A DNA stretch of 64,000 nt from Gramella sp. MT6 (GTDB taxonomy: Bacteria; Bacteroidota; Bacteroidia; Flavobacteriales; Flavobacteriaceae). The notes under the pieces were generated by a model. The model was given only the letters and a program-made list of their open reading frames with translations, did not search any database and was not told the origin of the DNA. The stretch is taken from NCBI RefSeq assembly GCF_019357415.1, contig NZ_CP048410.1, positions 2,816,501 through 2,880,500 on the forward strand, written 5' to 3'. Positions within the stretch are counted from its first letter, which is position 1. Each line of letters starts with the position of its first letter. A program made the translations under genes and the position numbers. Shown in pieces: positions 15,849-24,781 of this stretch.

Positions 15849-17750
15849 ATGTTGATCTATTTACTTAAATCGGGATTATGCCTGCTGGTTTTATTCAGCT
15901 TTTATAAGTTTTTCCTTGAAAATGAAAATTTTCATAAGGTTAAGCGTATCTACTTATTAGCTGCATTATTCCTATCCTTTTCTTTGCCGCTAATTACCTT
16001 TACTTATGAAGTAGAAGTGCCGGCTCCTTCCACCGGTGGAGAGTTTGAGGAAGTTAATTTTACTGACCGGAATTCTAAAGATTCATGGATCAATTGGCAG
16101 ATATTATTATATGGCGCGGCGGGTATTTACCTGGCAGGATTATTTTTCTTTGGATATCGGTTTTATAAAAATTTACGATCCCTTTTAAAGGAAGCAAACA
16201 GTAATGAACGTCTCACAGAACTCAACTATATCTATATACTGCTGGGGCAAAAACTGGATCCCTATTCATTTTTCAATTATATATTTCTGAATAAAACCGA
16301 ATTTAAAAATGATAAAATTTCTGAAGCGGTTATTGAGCATGAAAAGGCTCATGTAGATCAAAGGCATTCCTTAGATCTCGTATTTATTGAAATACTTCAG
16401 ATCATTTTCTGGTTCAACCCAATATTTTTCTGGATCAAAAGGTCTATCAAATTAAATCATGAATTTCTAGCAGATAAAGAAGTTCTCTCCAAAGATTTCA
16501 ATGCTTTAGAATATTCAAATATTCTATTTAATTACAGTTCGGGCTATCATCACAATACCTTATCAAGCCCAATAAATCATTCATTAATCAAAAAACGAAT
16601 TATCATGATCACTAAAGATTTTTCAATTAAAAAACTCCTTTTGAGAGCGGGACTTTTTGTGCCTGTATTAGGTTGCTGTATTTTCTTTTTCAATAATGAA
16701 ATAATAGCGAAACCAGTATATATTTCTGAAAAGAGTCCAGCAAATTTAAAAACTTCGGAATTACCATTTTTGGAATCTAATACCGAATATCAACCGGTTG
16801 ACATAGCAAATAAACAATCTGTCTACCAGCAACCAGATCTAAGGATCAAAGTTGAGAACGAGAAGGTCTGGATAAATGGCAAAGCCACAAAACCTGGGAA
16901 TTTTGCTGAGGAGATTGATGCAGTGACTTCAAAATTAAAGGATGAAGAACTAATGGACGTTAGCATTAATTTGAAAACTTCTAATGCAGTTGATGGATTT
17001 ATGGAAGAACTGGATAGAGAGTTTAAAAAAACCAGGCTAGCCAAAGTAACAGGAAGAAATATTCTACCTCCGCCACCACCATTACCACCTTCTCCTGCAG
17101 AGATAGGGCAGGTTCCGCCTCCGCCACCTCCACCGCCTCATCCAGAGCATAATGGATTACTGGAGGATAAACTTGACCATGAGGAAAGAATGAAGATTCC
17201 TCATAGGGAACATTCAGCTAATTTTAAAGAAGACAGGGAGAGATTGGCAAAGGAAAGGGCGGCGTTGAGATCTAAAGAAGCTGAATTGAGAAAGCTGGAA
17301 AGACAGTTAAATAATGACCAGAAACTTTCTGAAACCGAAAAACAGCGAATACTGCGTGATCAGGCCAGGGAAAGAGCACGTGTGGAGGAAATTGAGTTGA
17401 GGATGGAGCAAAAACAGAAAGAACTTGAAGAGAGACAGGAAGAGATGGAAAGAAGGCAGATTGAAGCTGAAAAAAGACATCAAAATAAATCTGAAGCACA
17501 TTCTTCAAGGAATAATGGAGATTCAAATGTTCTAACTGAAGATGTAAATAATGAGAATGGCTTTGTTGTAAAAACCACTGCTAGTAAAGAGAAATCAATC
17601 ACGAAGTATCCAAAAGATGCTGTTTATTTTTTAAATGATAACGAAATAAGTTATCAAAAAGCAATGAAAATTATAAAGGAAGGCAAAGCAAAACAGATAG
17701 ATATCAGGAAAATTTCTGAAAATAAAGATGCAGTTAAAATTTATATATAA
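15849..17750 (+). CDS. BlaR1-like M56 membrane metallopeptidase with proline-rich and coiled-coil C-terminus
   Basis: 633 residues. Membrane segments near 5-22, 35-52, 84-104 and 264-284. A zinc-protease site HEKAH (H164, E165, H168) and a downstream Glu in LNHEFLADKE (about 205) face the cytosol, as in BlaR1. The C-terminal part replaces the penicillin-binding sensor with a small domain, a proline-rich stretch (about 405-433, runs of up to eight Pro), a highly charged coiled coil (about 455-560) and a short final domain. It presumably senses an envelope signal and cleaves or releases the partner BlaI-type repressor; the signal is unknown. Confidence 0.9.
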   Translation: MLIYLLKSGLCLLVLFSFYKFFLENENFHKVKRIYLLAALFLSFSLPLITFTYEVEVPAPSTGGEFEEVNFTDRNSKDSWINWQILLYGAAGIYLAGLFFFGYRFYKNLRSLLKEANSNERLTELNYIYILLGQKLDPYSFFNYIFLNKTEFKNDKISEAVIEHEKAHVDQRHSLDLVFIEILQIIFWFNPIFFWIKRSIKLNHEFLADKEVLSKDFNALEYSNILFNYSSGYHHNTLSSPINHSLIKKRIIMITKDFSIKKLLLRAGLFVPVLGCCIFFFNNEIIAKPVYISEKSPANLKTSELPFLESNTEYQPVDIANKQSVYQQPDLRIKVENEKVWINGKATKPGNFAEEIDAVTSKLKDEELMDVSINLKTSNAVDGFMEELDREFKKTRLAKVTGRNILPPPPPLPPSPAEIGQVPPPPPPPPHPEHNGLLEDKLDHEERMKIPHREHSANFKEDRERLAKERAALRSKEAELRKLERQLNNDQKLSETEKQRILRDQARERARVEEIELRMEQKQKELEERQEEMERRQIEAEKRHQNKSEAHSSRNNGDSNVLTEDVNNENGFVVKTTASKEKSITKYPKDAVYFLNDNEISYQKAMKIIKEGKAKQIDIRKISENKDAVKIYI

Positions 17751-17771
17751 CCATAAAGAAAGAAAGATTGA

Positions 17772-17800
17772 AAGCCGGGAAATTCCCGGCTTCTTTTTTT
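17772..17800 (+). terminator. Terminator of the blaI-M56 operon
   Basis: AAGCCGGG (17772-17779) pairs with CCCGGCTT (17785-17792) around a five-base loop, followed by a long T-run. Confidence 0.92.
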
Positions 17801-17893
17801 AAAGTATCAGAATTGTTGATATTTAAGGGATTTCGAAGAGGTTAAAGCTTTAATAAACTTGTAAAAAGCTTTTAACTTTTATATTTAAAAACA

Positions 17894-17901
17894 TACTTTT
17901 G
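17894..17901 (+). promoter_or_regulatory. sucD promoter -7 element
   Basis: TACTTTTG matches TAnnTTTG, 24 bases upstream of the sucD ATG. The -33 position lacks TTG. Confidence 0.5.
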
Positions 17902-17925
17902 TAATCCAAAATTCAAAAGACACTT

Positions 17926-18801
17926 ATGAGCGTTTTAGTCAATAAAAATTCTAAAGTAATCGTGCAGGGGTTTACTGGAAGTGAAGGAACTTTCCATGCC
18001 GAGCAGATGATAGAATATGGTACGAATGTAGTTGGTGGTGTAACTCCAGGTAAAGGAGGACAGAAGCACCTTAACAAACCGGTATTTAATACTGTATCTG
18101 ATGCAGTTGAGCAAACCGGGGCAGATGTATCGATCATCTTTGTACCGCCGGCATTTGCTGCTGACGCGATTATGGAAGCTGCTGATGCAGGTATTAAAGT
18201 TATTATCACCATTACTGAAGGTATCCCTGTTGCCGATATGGTAAAGGCTTCAGATTATATTAAAGATCGTGACTGTAGATTGATTGGTCCTAACTGTCCT
18301 GGTGTTATTACACCTGGAGAAGCTAAAGTTGGTATTATGCCAGGTTTTGTCTTTAAAAAAGGAAAAGTAGGTATCGTTTCTAAATCTGGTACTCTTACTT
18401 ATGAAGCTGCAGATCAGGTTGTAAAACAAGGTCTTGGAATTACCACTGCAATTGGAATTGGTGGAGATCCAATTATTGGAACTACTACTAAAGAAGCTGT
18501 AGAACTATTGATGAATGATGATGAGACCGAATGTATCGTTATGATCGGTGAGATCGGTGGTCAGTTAGAAGCAGACGCAGCACAGTGGGTAAAGGCTAAT
18601 GGAAATAAAAAGCCGGTTGTAGGTTTTATCGCTGGTGAAACCGCTCCTGCTGGACGTACCATGGGTCATGCTGGTGCTATCGTTGGTGGTAGTGAAGATA
18701 CAGCTCAGGCTAAAAAGAAAATTCTTAGAGACAACGGAATCCACGTTGTTGATTCTCCTGCCGAAATTGGAATGAAAGTAGCTGAAGTTCTTAAAGCTTA
18801 A
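17926..18801 (+). CDS. sucD: Succinyl-CoA synthetase alpha subunit
   Basis: TCA-cycle enzyme converting succinyl-CoA to succinate with ATP or GTP formation; it works as a complex with the beta subunit SucC. 291 residues, normal. An N-terminal CoA-binding Rossmann domain ([15 protein letters not shown]) and a ligase domain are present, with the phospho-accepting His at H248 in [10 protein letters not shown]. sucC is not adjacent, unlike in E. coli, so subunit balance must be set between two loci. It is monocistronic, with its own promoter and a strong terminator. Confidence 0.97.
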   Translation: MSVLVNKNSKVIVQGFTGSEGTFHAEQMIEYGTNVVGGVTPGKGGQKHLNKPVFNTVSDAVEQTGADVSIIFVPPAFAADAIMEAADAGIKVIITITEGIPVADMVKASDYIKDRDCRLIGPNCPGVITPGEAKVGIMPGFVFKKGKVGIVSKSGTLTYEAADQVVKQGLGITTAIGIGGDPIIGTTTKEAVELLMNDDETECIVMIGEIGGQLEADAAQWVKANGNKKPVVGFIAGETAPAGRTMGHAGAIVGGSEDTAQAKKKILRDNGIHVVDSPAEIGMKVAEVLKA

Positions 18802-18825
18802 GAGTTTTTCAGATCAAATATATAT

Positions 18826-18860
18826 TCCCTCTTTTACGATGTAAGAGAGGGATTTTTTTT
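18826..18860 (+). terminator. sucD terminator
   Basis: A 12-bp stem (18826-18837 with 18841-18852, one wobble) and a three-base loop, followed by a run of eight T. Confidence 0.93.
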
Positions 18861-18869
18861 GAATAAGAT

Positions 18870-19730
18870 TTAATCATGTAGGCCTTTTTCGCGAAGAAAA
18901 ACCAGGAGTTCCTCCGGGTAATCTGTCTGTATGATATCTGCCTTTTTTATATAAATAAGCTTTTCAAAACCATTTCTCCCGGATTTTTCCAATCTGTCAT
19001 ATTTCTGAAGCGCATTTACCCAGATATCGATTTCCTTTTCTTCTAATTTATGAATTCTGTAATTTGAATATGGCCGGTGATAAAGCTGGATAATATCTAA
19101 AAAGTCATAACTGGTAGCCATGTTTATTTTCCACCAGCTAAATGCCACCGGCATGATCCTAATGTCTGGATTCAAGCTGTAGAGCTCAGGGATTAATTCC
19201 AGGTTGTTCAAAGTTATGATGACCTGTTTTTCCATATCGAATTTGGTGATCAAACTGTAAGCTCTTTTAAAAGCTTCCAGGTCGTCCTGTTTGTAATCCA
19301 GGTTAAGAATTATCCTTTTTTCTGCTACCTGCAGAACCTGCTCAAGGCTTGGAATTAGGTGTTCGGTTTTATCTTCATCAAATAACAAGGGGTAATTCTT
19401 CAAGTCAGTGAACTCAAGCTCTGAGATCTTTTTATGGCTACCGGTAGTTCGGAATAAACTGGAATCATGCATTAGCACCGGTACTTTGTCTTTGGTTTCT
19501 CTTATATCAATTTCTACAATATCAATTCCCATTTTTATGCATTCTTCTATTGCCGGAATTGAATTTTCGGGAAATTTAGAATGAATTCCGCGGTGAGCGG
19601 CAATAAGGATTTTATCTTCAGGACTGTAAAGGCTTCTACTTTCGGGGTACGAGCTATTACCTGAACCCGATACTGTTATTAGCATCAGGATCCACGAGAA
19701 GCATAGAGGTATGAGACTGCTCTTGAACAT
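18870..19730 (-). CDS. Secreted glycerophosphodiester phosphodiesterase family protein
   Basis: 286 residues. An N-terminal hydrophobic signal sequence (about 4-22) without a lipobox Cys suggests export. The GDPD catalytic pattern is present: HR in IAAHRGIHSKFPENS, ExD in IVEIDIRETKD, and the catalytic His in VLMHDSSLFRTTG. Such enzymes release glycerol-3-phosphate from lipid head-group diesters, but the precise substrate cannot be deduced. It is transcribed alone, convergent with sucD. Confidence 0.9.
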   Translation of the reverse strand: MFKSSLIPLCFSWILMLITVSGSGNSSYPESRSLYSPEDKILIAAHRGIHSKFPENSIPAIEECIKMGIDIVEIDIRETKDKVPVLMHDSSLFRTTGSHKKISELEFTDLKNYPLLFDEDKTEHLIPSLEQVLQVAEKRIILNLDYKQDDLEAFKRAYSLITKFDMEKQVIITLNNLELIPELYSLNPDIRIMPVAFSWWKINMATSYDFLDIIQLYHRPYSNYRIHKLEEKEIDIWVNALQKYDRLEKSGRNGFEKLIYIKKADIIQTDYPEELLVFLREKGLHD

Positions 19731-19963
19731 CCTGGAAAGAATTTTGGAATCTTGATCACTTGAAATTCGTAACTACCTAAAAATAAGCATTTTGAAGCTA
19801 ACTAACTAATGTTAAGTTCGATTCTGAAAATAAAAGGAAATTTCAGCATCTCGCTTTAATCTAAGATCATTGATTTGTTAGCTTTTAATGATCACCGAAC
19901 TTTCAATATTCCCTCCGCCTTGAATCTTCAAATGAAAATTATTCAATCCAAAATAGCTTTTGC

Positions 19964-19971
19964 TATATTTG
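19964..19971 (+). promoter_or_regulatory. fabG promoter -7 element
   Basis: TATATTTG matches TAnnTTTG, 28 bases upstream of the fabG ATG. The 269-base region between the GDPD gene and fabG contains nothing else I recognise. Confidence 0.5.
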
Positions 19972-19999
19972 GACAGAGAATTAACCAAGATCATTTAAT

Positions 20000-20746
20000 A
20001 TGAAATTATTAGAAGGAAAAAATGCTATAATTACAGGCGGTAGCCGCGGAATAGGAAAAGGTATCGCTCAGGTATTTGCTCAGCACGGGGCAAATGTCGC
20101 TTTCACTTATAATTCATCGTCACAATCTGCAGAGGAACTTGCGAAAGAACTTGAAGCTCTGGGTGTAAAAGCCAAGGCATATCAATCTAATGCTGCAAGT
20201 TTTAAAGAGTCTCAGGAATTGGTAGACAGCGTAGTCGAAGATTTTGGTTCAATAGATATCGTAGTTAATAACGCGGGAATCACTAAGGATAATCTGCTTA
20301 TGAGAATGAGTGAAGAGGATTTTGATAAGGTTATCGAAGTGAACTTGAAATCTATTTTTAATATGACCAAAGCCGTTCAAAGAACTATGTTGAAACAGCG
20401 GAGCGGAAGTATTATCAATATGAGTTCTGTGGTTGGTGTTACCGGAAATGCCGGGCAGGCTAACTATGCGGCTTCAAAGGCTGGAATCATTGGATTTTCT
20501 AAATCTATTGCACAGGAACTTGGATCTCGAAATATTAGAACTAATGTAATTGCTCCAGGCTTCATTGAAACAGAAATGACAGAGAAGCTCGATGAAAAGA
20601 CCGTTCAGGGATGGAGAGATGCTATTCCTTTGAAAAGAGGGGGTAAACCAGAAGATATTGCCAATGCGTGTGTTTATCTTGGTAGCGATCTTAGCTCTTA
20701 CGTAACTGGACAGGTGATCCATGTAGACGGAGGAATGCACACCTAA
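20000..20746 (+). CDS. fabG: 3-oxoacyl-ACP reductase
   Basis: NADPH-dependent reduction of 3-oxoacyl-ACP in fatty acid elongation. 248 residues, a classic short-chain dehydrogenase. The cofactor motif is TGGSRGIG (13-20), followed by NNAG (90-93) and the catalytic triad S143, Y156 and K160 (ANYAASKAG). The C-terminus SSYVTGQVIHVDGGMHT is typical of FabG. It could also serve another 3-oxoacyl pathway, but the high conservation favours FabG. Followed 71 bases later by a membrane VWA-like gene. Confidence 0.95.
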   Translation: MKLLEGKNAIITGGSRGIGKGIAQVFAQHGANVAFTYNSSSQSAEELAKELEALGVKAKAYQSNAASFKESQELVDSVVEDFGSIDIVVNNAGITKDNLLMRMSEEDFDKVIEVNLKSIFNMTKAVQRTMLKQRSGSIINMSSVVGVTGNAGQANYAASKAGIIGFSKSIAQELGSRNIRTNVIAPGFIETEMTEKLDEKTVQGWRDAIPLKRGGKPEDIANACVYLGSDLSSYVTGQVIHVDGGMHT

Positions 20747-20817
20747 GATCTCGTCTTTCTGGTTAGAATGTGAAATATTCCATTTAATTGTTAACTTCAC
20801 GATTCTAACTTATTTTA

Positions 20818-22851
20818 ATGGATACAAGCACGATCTTATATATAACCCTGGCTCTCATTGCAGCGCTGGGGTTCGCTTTTTTTCAGTATCTGTATCATAA
20901 GAATCCTAGAAGGAGGAAAGACTATATATTTTTTTCATTGCGAGCACTTTCGGTCTTTCTGGTGCTTTTAATTTTGATCAATCCAAAGATAACATCTGTA
21001 GATTACGAAATAGATAAGCCAGAACTGATCCTGCTTACAGATAATTCTCAATCTATTTCATATTTGAATGTTGAGGATAAGATCAGTGAGATTTCTGATG
21101 CTCTTAGCGGTAATACCGATATTCAGAAGGATTTTGAAGTAAATCGCCTTTATTTCGGAGAAAAACTGGGTTTAAATGATTCCTTGGATTTCCTAGCTAG
21201 CCAGACCGATATCTATTCGGCGCTTTCTGAAGCTGAAAATATCTATTCCAATCAAAACCCTGTCATCGTGCTGTTAACGGATGGTAATCAAAGCCTGGGC
21301 AGGGATTTTAGATATTTTAATAAAGGAACCGGTACTAACATTTTTCCTTTGATAATAGGGGATACCACCAGTTATAAAGATCTAAGCATTGAAAGGATCA
21401 ATGCTAATAGGTACGCCTTTCTTAACAACCGGTTTCCTGTCGAAGTATTTGTCAATTATGCTGGAAAAGAAGATATAGAGGCCAGCTTCAATATCAGATC
21501 TGGAGAGTCAATAATTTATACCCAAAAACTTAAATTTTCCAAGGATTCACAGTCGGAAGTCATTAGAACTGAATTGCCGGCTAATTCACTGGGAGTTAAA
21601 ACATATTCGGTTGAAGTCGAAACGCTTTCAGATGAAAGGAATGAAGTTAATAATCAGCAGAAATTTGCTATCGAGGTAGTTGATGAGCGAACTTCTATTC
21701 TTATTTTAAGCGATGTTGCTCATCCAGACCTGGGAGCTTTTGAGAAATCTATAGCTAGTAATCAGCAACGTACTGTAAATATTAAATATTTAGATGATAA
21801 AAATTTAAATATATCATATTATCAATTAGTTATACTGTACCAGGTAAACAGAAAGTTTAATAATTCGATCGCGGAAATTCTTGAAAAGGATCTAAACTAT
21901 CTGGTGGTTACCGGTACTAAAACAGACTGGAATTATTTGAATGCCCTGGATCTTGGCTATAATAAAAATGCGACCAGCCAGTCACAGGAAATATTTCCTG
22001 TTTATAATCCCGTATTTAGTTCCTTTCAATTTGAAAATATAGGCTTTGATGATTTCCCTCCTCTAATTGATAGATTTGGTCCTCTGGAAATAAATCAGAA
22101 AAGATTTAATGTAATGCTTTCTCAGGAACTGCAGGGAGTTAAAACCGGGGATCCTTTGATGGGTGTTACACAAACCACTCCAAAATCAGGATTCTTATTT
22201 GGTGAGAATATCTGGCGATGGCGAGCTAAATCATATTTGGATAACCGTTCTTTTGAAGATTTTGACAATTTTATAGGCAAACTAGTTCAAAATTTAGCTT
22301 CAAGCAACTCAAGACAGCGATTAACTGTAGATGCAGAGAATTTTTATTATGCCAACCAGAATGTAGTTATTTCTGCACAGTATTTTGATGAAAATTATCA
22401 GTTTGATCCGGGTGTGAATTTGAGAATTAGTATAGAAAATAAGGGAGCAGATGAAGAATTTACCTCAGACCTGGTTCTAAAGAATAACTTCTATCAGTTT
22501 GATGGAGGAGATCTAAAGCCCGGTGAATATTCTTATACCGTTAGTGTACAGGGAAGAGGCCTTTCTAAATCTGGTCAATTCGAGGTGGTAGAATATAATA
22601 CAGAGCAGCAGTTTGTTTCTTCTAACCTTTCTGGCATGCAGTCTTTTGCAGATAATAACGGAACTATACTTTATTATCCAGATAAGTTGAATGACCTCGT
22701 AAATACCTTACTTACTGATGATAAGTTCAAACCTGTCCAAAAAAGCCGGCAAAAAACCGTACCTTTGATAGACTGGTATTACCTACTGTTCATTTTGATA
22801 TTTTTTCTTGCCGCTGAATGGTTTTACCGAAAATATTTAGGACTAATTTAA
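20818..22851 (+). CDS. VWA-like membrane protein
   Basis: 677 residues. Two N-terminal membrane segments (about 6-24 and 39-56), a large extracytoplasmic part and one C-terminal segment (about 648-666). Just after the second segment, ELILLTDNSQSISYL carries a DxSxS MIDAS-like motif and VIVLLTDGNQSLG follows, consistent with a von Willebrand factor A domain. Similar proteins are widespread in Bacteroidota without an assigned function. It is followed 15 bases later by the prohibitin-like gene, so the two are probably co-expressed. Confidence 0.8.
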   Translation: MDTSTILYITLALIAALGFAFFQYLYHKNPRRRKDYIFFSLRALSVFLVLLILINPKITSVDYEIDKPELILLTDNSQSISYLNVEDKISEISDALSGNTDIQKDFEVNRLYFGEKLGLNDSLDFLASQTDIYSALSEAENIYSNQNPVIVLLTDGNQSLGRDFRYFNKGTGTNIFPLIIGDTTSYKDLSIERINANRYAFLNNRFPVEVFVNYAGKEDIEASFNIRSGESIIYTQKLKFSKDSQSEVIRTELPANSLGVKTYSVEVETLSDERNEVNNQQKFAIEVVDERTSILILSDVAHPDLGAFEKSIASNQQRTVNIKYLDDKNLNISYYQLVILYQVNRKFNNSIAEILEKDLNYLVVTGTKTDWNYLNALDLGYNKNATSQSQEIFPVYNPVFSSFQFENIGFDDFPPLIDRFGPLEINQKRFNVMLSQELQGVKTGDPLMGVTQTTPKSGFLFGENIWRWRAKSYLDNRSFEDFDNFIGKLVQNLASSNSRQRLTVDAENFYYANQNVVISAQYFDENYQFDPGVNLRISIENKGADEEFTSDLVLKNNFYQFDGGDLKPGEYSYTVSVQGRGLSKSGQFEVVEYNTEQQFVSSNLSGMQSFADNNGTILYYPDKLNDLVNTLLTDDKFKPVQKSRQKTVPLIDWYYLLFILIFFLAAEWFYRKYLGLI

Positions 22852-22866
22852 TCACAATTTTTATTT

Positions 22867-23682
22867 ATGGAAAGATTACCAAAGATTGGCATACCATTGT
22901 TTATTGGTGTCGTCATTTTAATAATTTTTATCGCTAAAAGTACTGTTACTATTGATTCCGGTGAAGCCGGAGTATTATACAAAACTTTCGGTGGAGGTGT
23001 TGTAACAGAGGAACCACCATTATCTGAAGGTTTCCATTTTGTAGCTCCCTGGAACAAAGTATTCGTTTATGAGGTACGTCAACAGTCTCTAGATGAAGAA
23101 ATGACTGTTCTTTCTTCAAATGGATTAGAAATATCTTTAGATGCTTCAGTTTGGTTTCAACCAGAATATGAAGTATTAGGAAAACTACATCAGGAGAAAG
23201 GAGAGGCTTATATCCAGCGTTTGCTTCAGCCGGCAATTAGATCGGCAACCAGAGCGGTTGTAGGACGTTACAATCCTGAGCAGCTTTATGCTAGTAAAAG
23301 AGAAGCTATCCAGAAGGAGATTTTTGACGAAACCAACCTGTTGCTTGATGAACAATATGTTCAGGTGAATGAAGTTCTTGTTAGAGATGTCTCTTTGCCT
23401 TCAACTATTAAAGAGGCGATTGAAAGAAAGCTTAGACAGGAGCAGGAATCCCTGGAATATGAATTTAGGTTGACCAAGGCTGAACAGGAAGCAGAACGCC
23501 AGCGTATAGATGCCGAAGGTAAAGCTACGGCAAACCGCATCCTAAGTGAATCTTTGACAGATAAGGTGCTGAAGGAAAAAGGAATTCAAGCTACAGTAGA
23601 ACTGGCGAAATCCCCAAATGCTAAAGTTGTTGTGATAGGTCAGGGAGATAGTGGAATGCCTATAATTTTAGGTAACAACTAA
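22867..23682 (+). CDS. Prohibitin-family (SPFH/Band 7) membrane protein
   Basis: 271 residues. One N-terminal membrane anchor (about 7-24), then an SPFH/prohibitin domain (about 28-200: GEAGVLYKTFGGG, then RSATRAVVGRYNPEQLYASKR), and a C-terminal coiled coil (REKL-type helix 185-240, with EFRLTKAEQEAERQRIDAEG). These proteins form large ring-shaped membrane scaffolds that organise proteases or lipids. It is co-directional with the VWA-like gene and upstream of the his leader, with no terminator in between that I can see. Confidence 0.92.
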   Translation: MERLPKIGIPLFIGVVILIIFIAKSTVTIDSGEAGVLYKTFGGGVVTEEPPLSEGFHFVAPWNKVFVYEVRQQSLDEEMTVLSSNGLEISLDASVWFQPEYEVLGKLHQEKGEAYIQRLLQPAIRSATRAVVGRYNPEQLYASKREAIQKEIFDETNLLLDEQYVQVNEVLVRDVSLPSTIKEAIERKLRQEQESLEYEFRLTKAEQEAERQRIDAEGKATANRILSESLTDKVLKEKGIQATVELAKSPNAKVVVIGQGDSGMPIILGNN

Positions 23683-23733
23683 TAAACAAATCTTAAAAAT
23701 TAATTTTCAGGTTTTATTTCTGATTATTTTATT

Positions 23734-23741
23734 TAGATTTG
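23734..23741 (+). promoter_or_regulatory. his operon promoter -7 element
   Basis: TAGATTTG matches TAnnTTTG and ends eight bases before the leader-peptide ATG. The transcript would start almost at the leader peptide, as expected for an attenuator. Confidence 0.5.
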
Positions 23742-23749
23742 AACTCACA

Positions 23750-23806
23750 ATGAGAAACTATACAGTACATCACCATCATTTTTCTACCCACGCTCAGGCG
23801 AGGTGA
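23750..23806 (+). CDS. hisL: his leader peptide
   Basis: An 18-codon ORF (ATG 23750, TGA 23804-23806) encoding MRNYTVHHHHFSTHAQAR, with four consecutive His codons and a fifth shortly after. It lies between a promoter element and a terminator hairpin, 90 bases ahead of hisG. This is the classic arrangement for ribosome-mediated attenuation: lack of charged His-tRNA stalls the ribosome on the His codons and changes RNA folding downstream. The name is by analogy with enterobacteria; the sequence is not homologous. Confidence 0.85.
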   Translation: MRNYTVHHHHFSTHAQAR

Positions 23807-23871
23807 ATATGATATGTTGTAACTTTAACTAAAATATCATAACCCGTTTGAGCAATCAAGCGGGTTTTTTT
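23792..23871 (+). promoter_or_regulatory. his attenuator: antiterminator and terminator hairpins
   Basis: Terminator: AACCCGTTTGA (23841-23851) pairs with TCAAGCGGGTT (23856-23866), loop GCAA, then a run of seven T ending at 23871. Competing antiterminator: GCTCAGGCG (23792-23800, the last codons of the leader peptide) can pair over nine bases, two of them G-T, with CGTTTGAGC (23845-23853), which covers the 5' arm of the terminator. A ribosome finishing the leader would mask 23792-23800 and allow termination; a ribosome stalled at the His codons (23768-23779) would leave it free and permit read-through into hisG. Confidence 0.8.
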
Positions 23872-23896
23872 ATTTCTAATACTACCAATTAAGATC

Positions 23897-24760
23897 ATGA
23901 GTAAAGAAAAATTAAGAATAGCAGTTCAAAAATCAGGTCGATTATTCGAGGATTCCATTGGGATTCTAAAAGACGCTGGCATTTCTATAGATAATGGAAA
24001 AGAGCAGCTTAAAGCCTCATCCAGAAACTTTCCTTTGGAAGTTATGTATCTAAGAAATGGAGATATTCCGCAATATCTTAGGGATGGAGTAGTAGATGTT
24101 GCGATCATAGGTGAAAATGTTTTGATCGAAAAGGGTCAGGATATCATTAAAGGAGAAAAACTCGGATTTTCAAAATGCAGGGTATCCCTGGCGGTCCCAA
24201 AATCTTTTAATTATACCGGAATTAAGGATCTGGATGGTTTGAAGATAGCTACCTCTTATCCTAATACAGTGAATGAATTCATGAAAGAGAAAGGTATCTC
24301 AGCGGAACTTCATATTATTAATGGGTCGGTGGAGATCGCTCCAAACATTGGTCTTGCAGATGCTATTTGCGATATCGTTTCCAGTGGAAGTACTTTATTT
24401 AAAAATGGTTTGAAAGAAGTAGAGGTGATGCTGAAAAGTGAAGCGGTACTTGCTATTTCTCCTCAAATTTCTGAAGAAAGAAAGAAGATCCTTGAGAAGT
24501 TGCAATTCAGAATGAAGTCTGTGTTGAATGCCAGGACTTCTAAATACATTCTTATGAACGTTCCGAATGAGAAGCTGGAGGATGTAATAAAGCTTTTGCC
24601 CGGAATGAGAAGCCCTACGGTATTACCATTAGCAGAAGAAGGCTGGAGTTCCGTGCACACCGTGATCAATGAAGAGCGTTTCTGGGAGGTTCTGGATGAG
24701 CTTAGGAACTTTGGAGCAGAAGGAATTCTGGTTGCGCCAATCGAAAAAATGGTAATTTAA
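23897..24760 (+). CDS. hisG: ATP phosphoribosyltransferase, long form
   Basis: First committed step of histidine synthesis: ATP plus PRPP to phosphoribosyl-ATP. 287 residues, the long HisG with a C-terminal ACT-like regulatory domain (from about 215), so feedback inhibition by histidine is expected and no separate HisZ is needed. The substrate region DAICDIVSSGSTLFKNGL (PRPP-binding loop) is conserved. It is the first structural gene behind the attenuator, and hisD follows 21 bases later. Confidence 0.96.
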   Translation: MSKEKLRIAVQKSGRLFEDSIGILKDAGISIDNGKEQLKASSRNFPLEVMYLRNGDIPQYLRDGVVDVAIIGENVLIEKGQDIIKGEKLGFSKCRVSLAVPKSFNYTGIKDLDGLKIATSYPNTVNEFMKEKGISAELHIINGSVEIAPNIGLADAICDIVSSGSTLFKNGLKEVEVMLKSEAVLAISPQISEERKKILEKLQFRMKSVLNARTSKYILMNVPNEKLEDVIKLLPGMRSPTVLPLAEEGWSSVHTVINEERFWEVLDELRNFGAEGILVAPIEKMVI

Positions 24761-24781
24761 TAACTGCTGAATATTAAGATT

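Noticed and set aside
17070-17142. Repeated CCxCC-type bases that look like a short tandem repeat or CRISPR-like array
   Set aside because: They are proline codons within the M56 protein; there are no spacers or regular period.
15482-17750. Beta-lactam resistance locus
   Set aside because: Only the repressor and protease are similar; there is no beta-lactamase and no penicillin-sensor domain, so resistance cannot be claimed.
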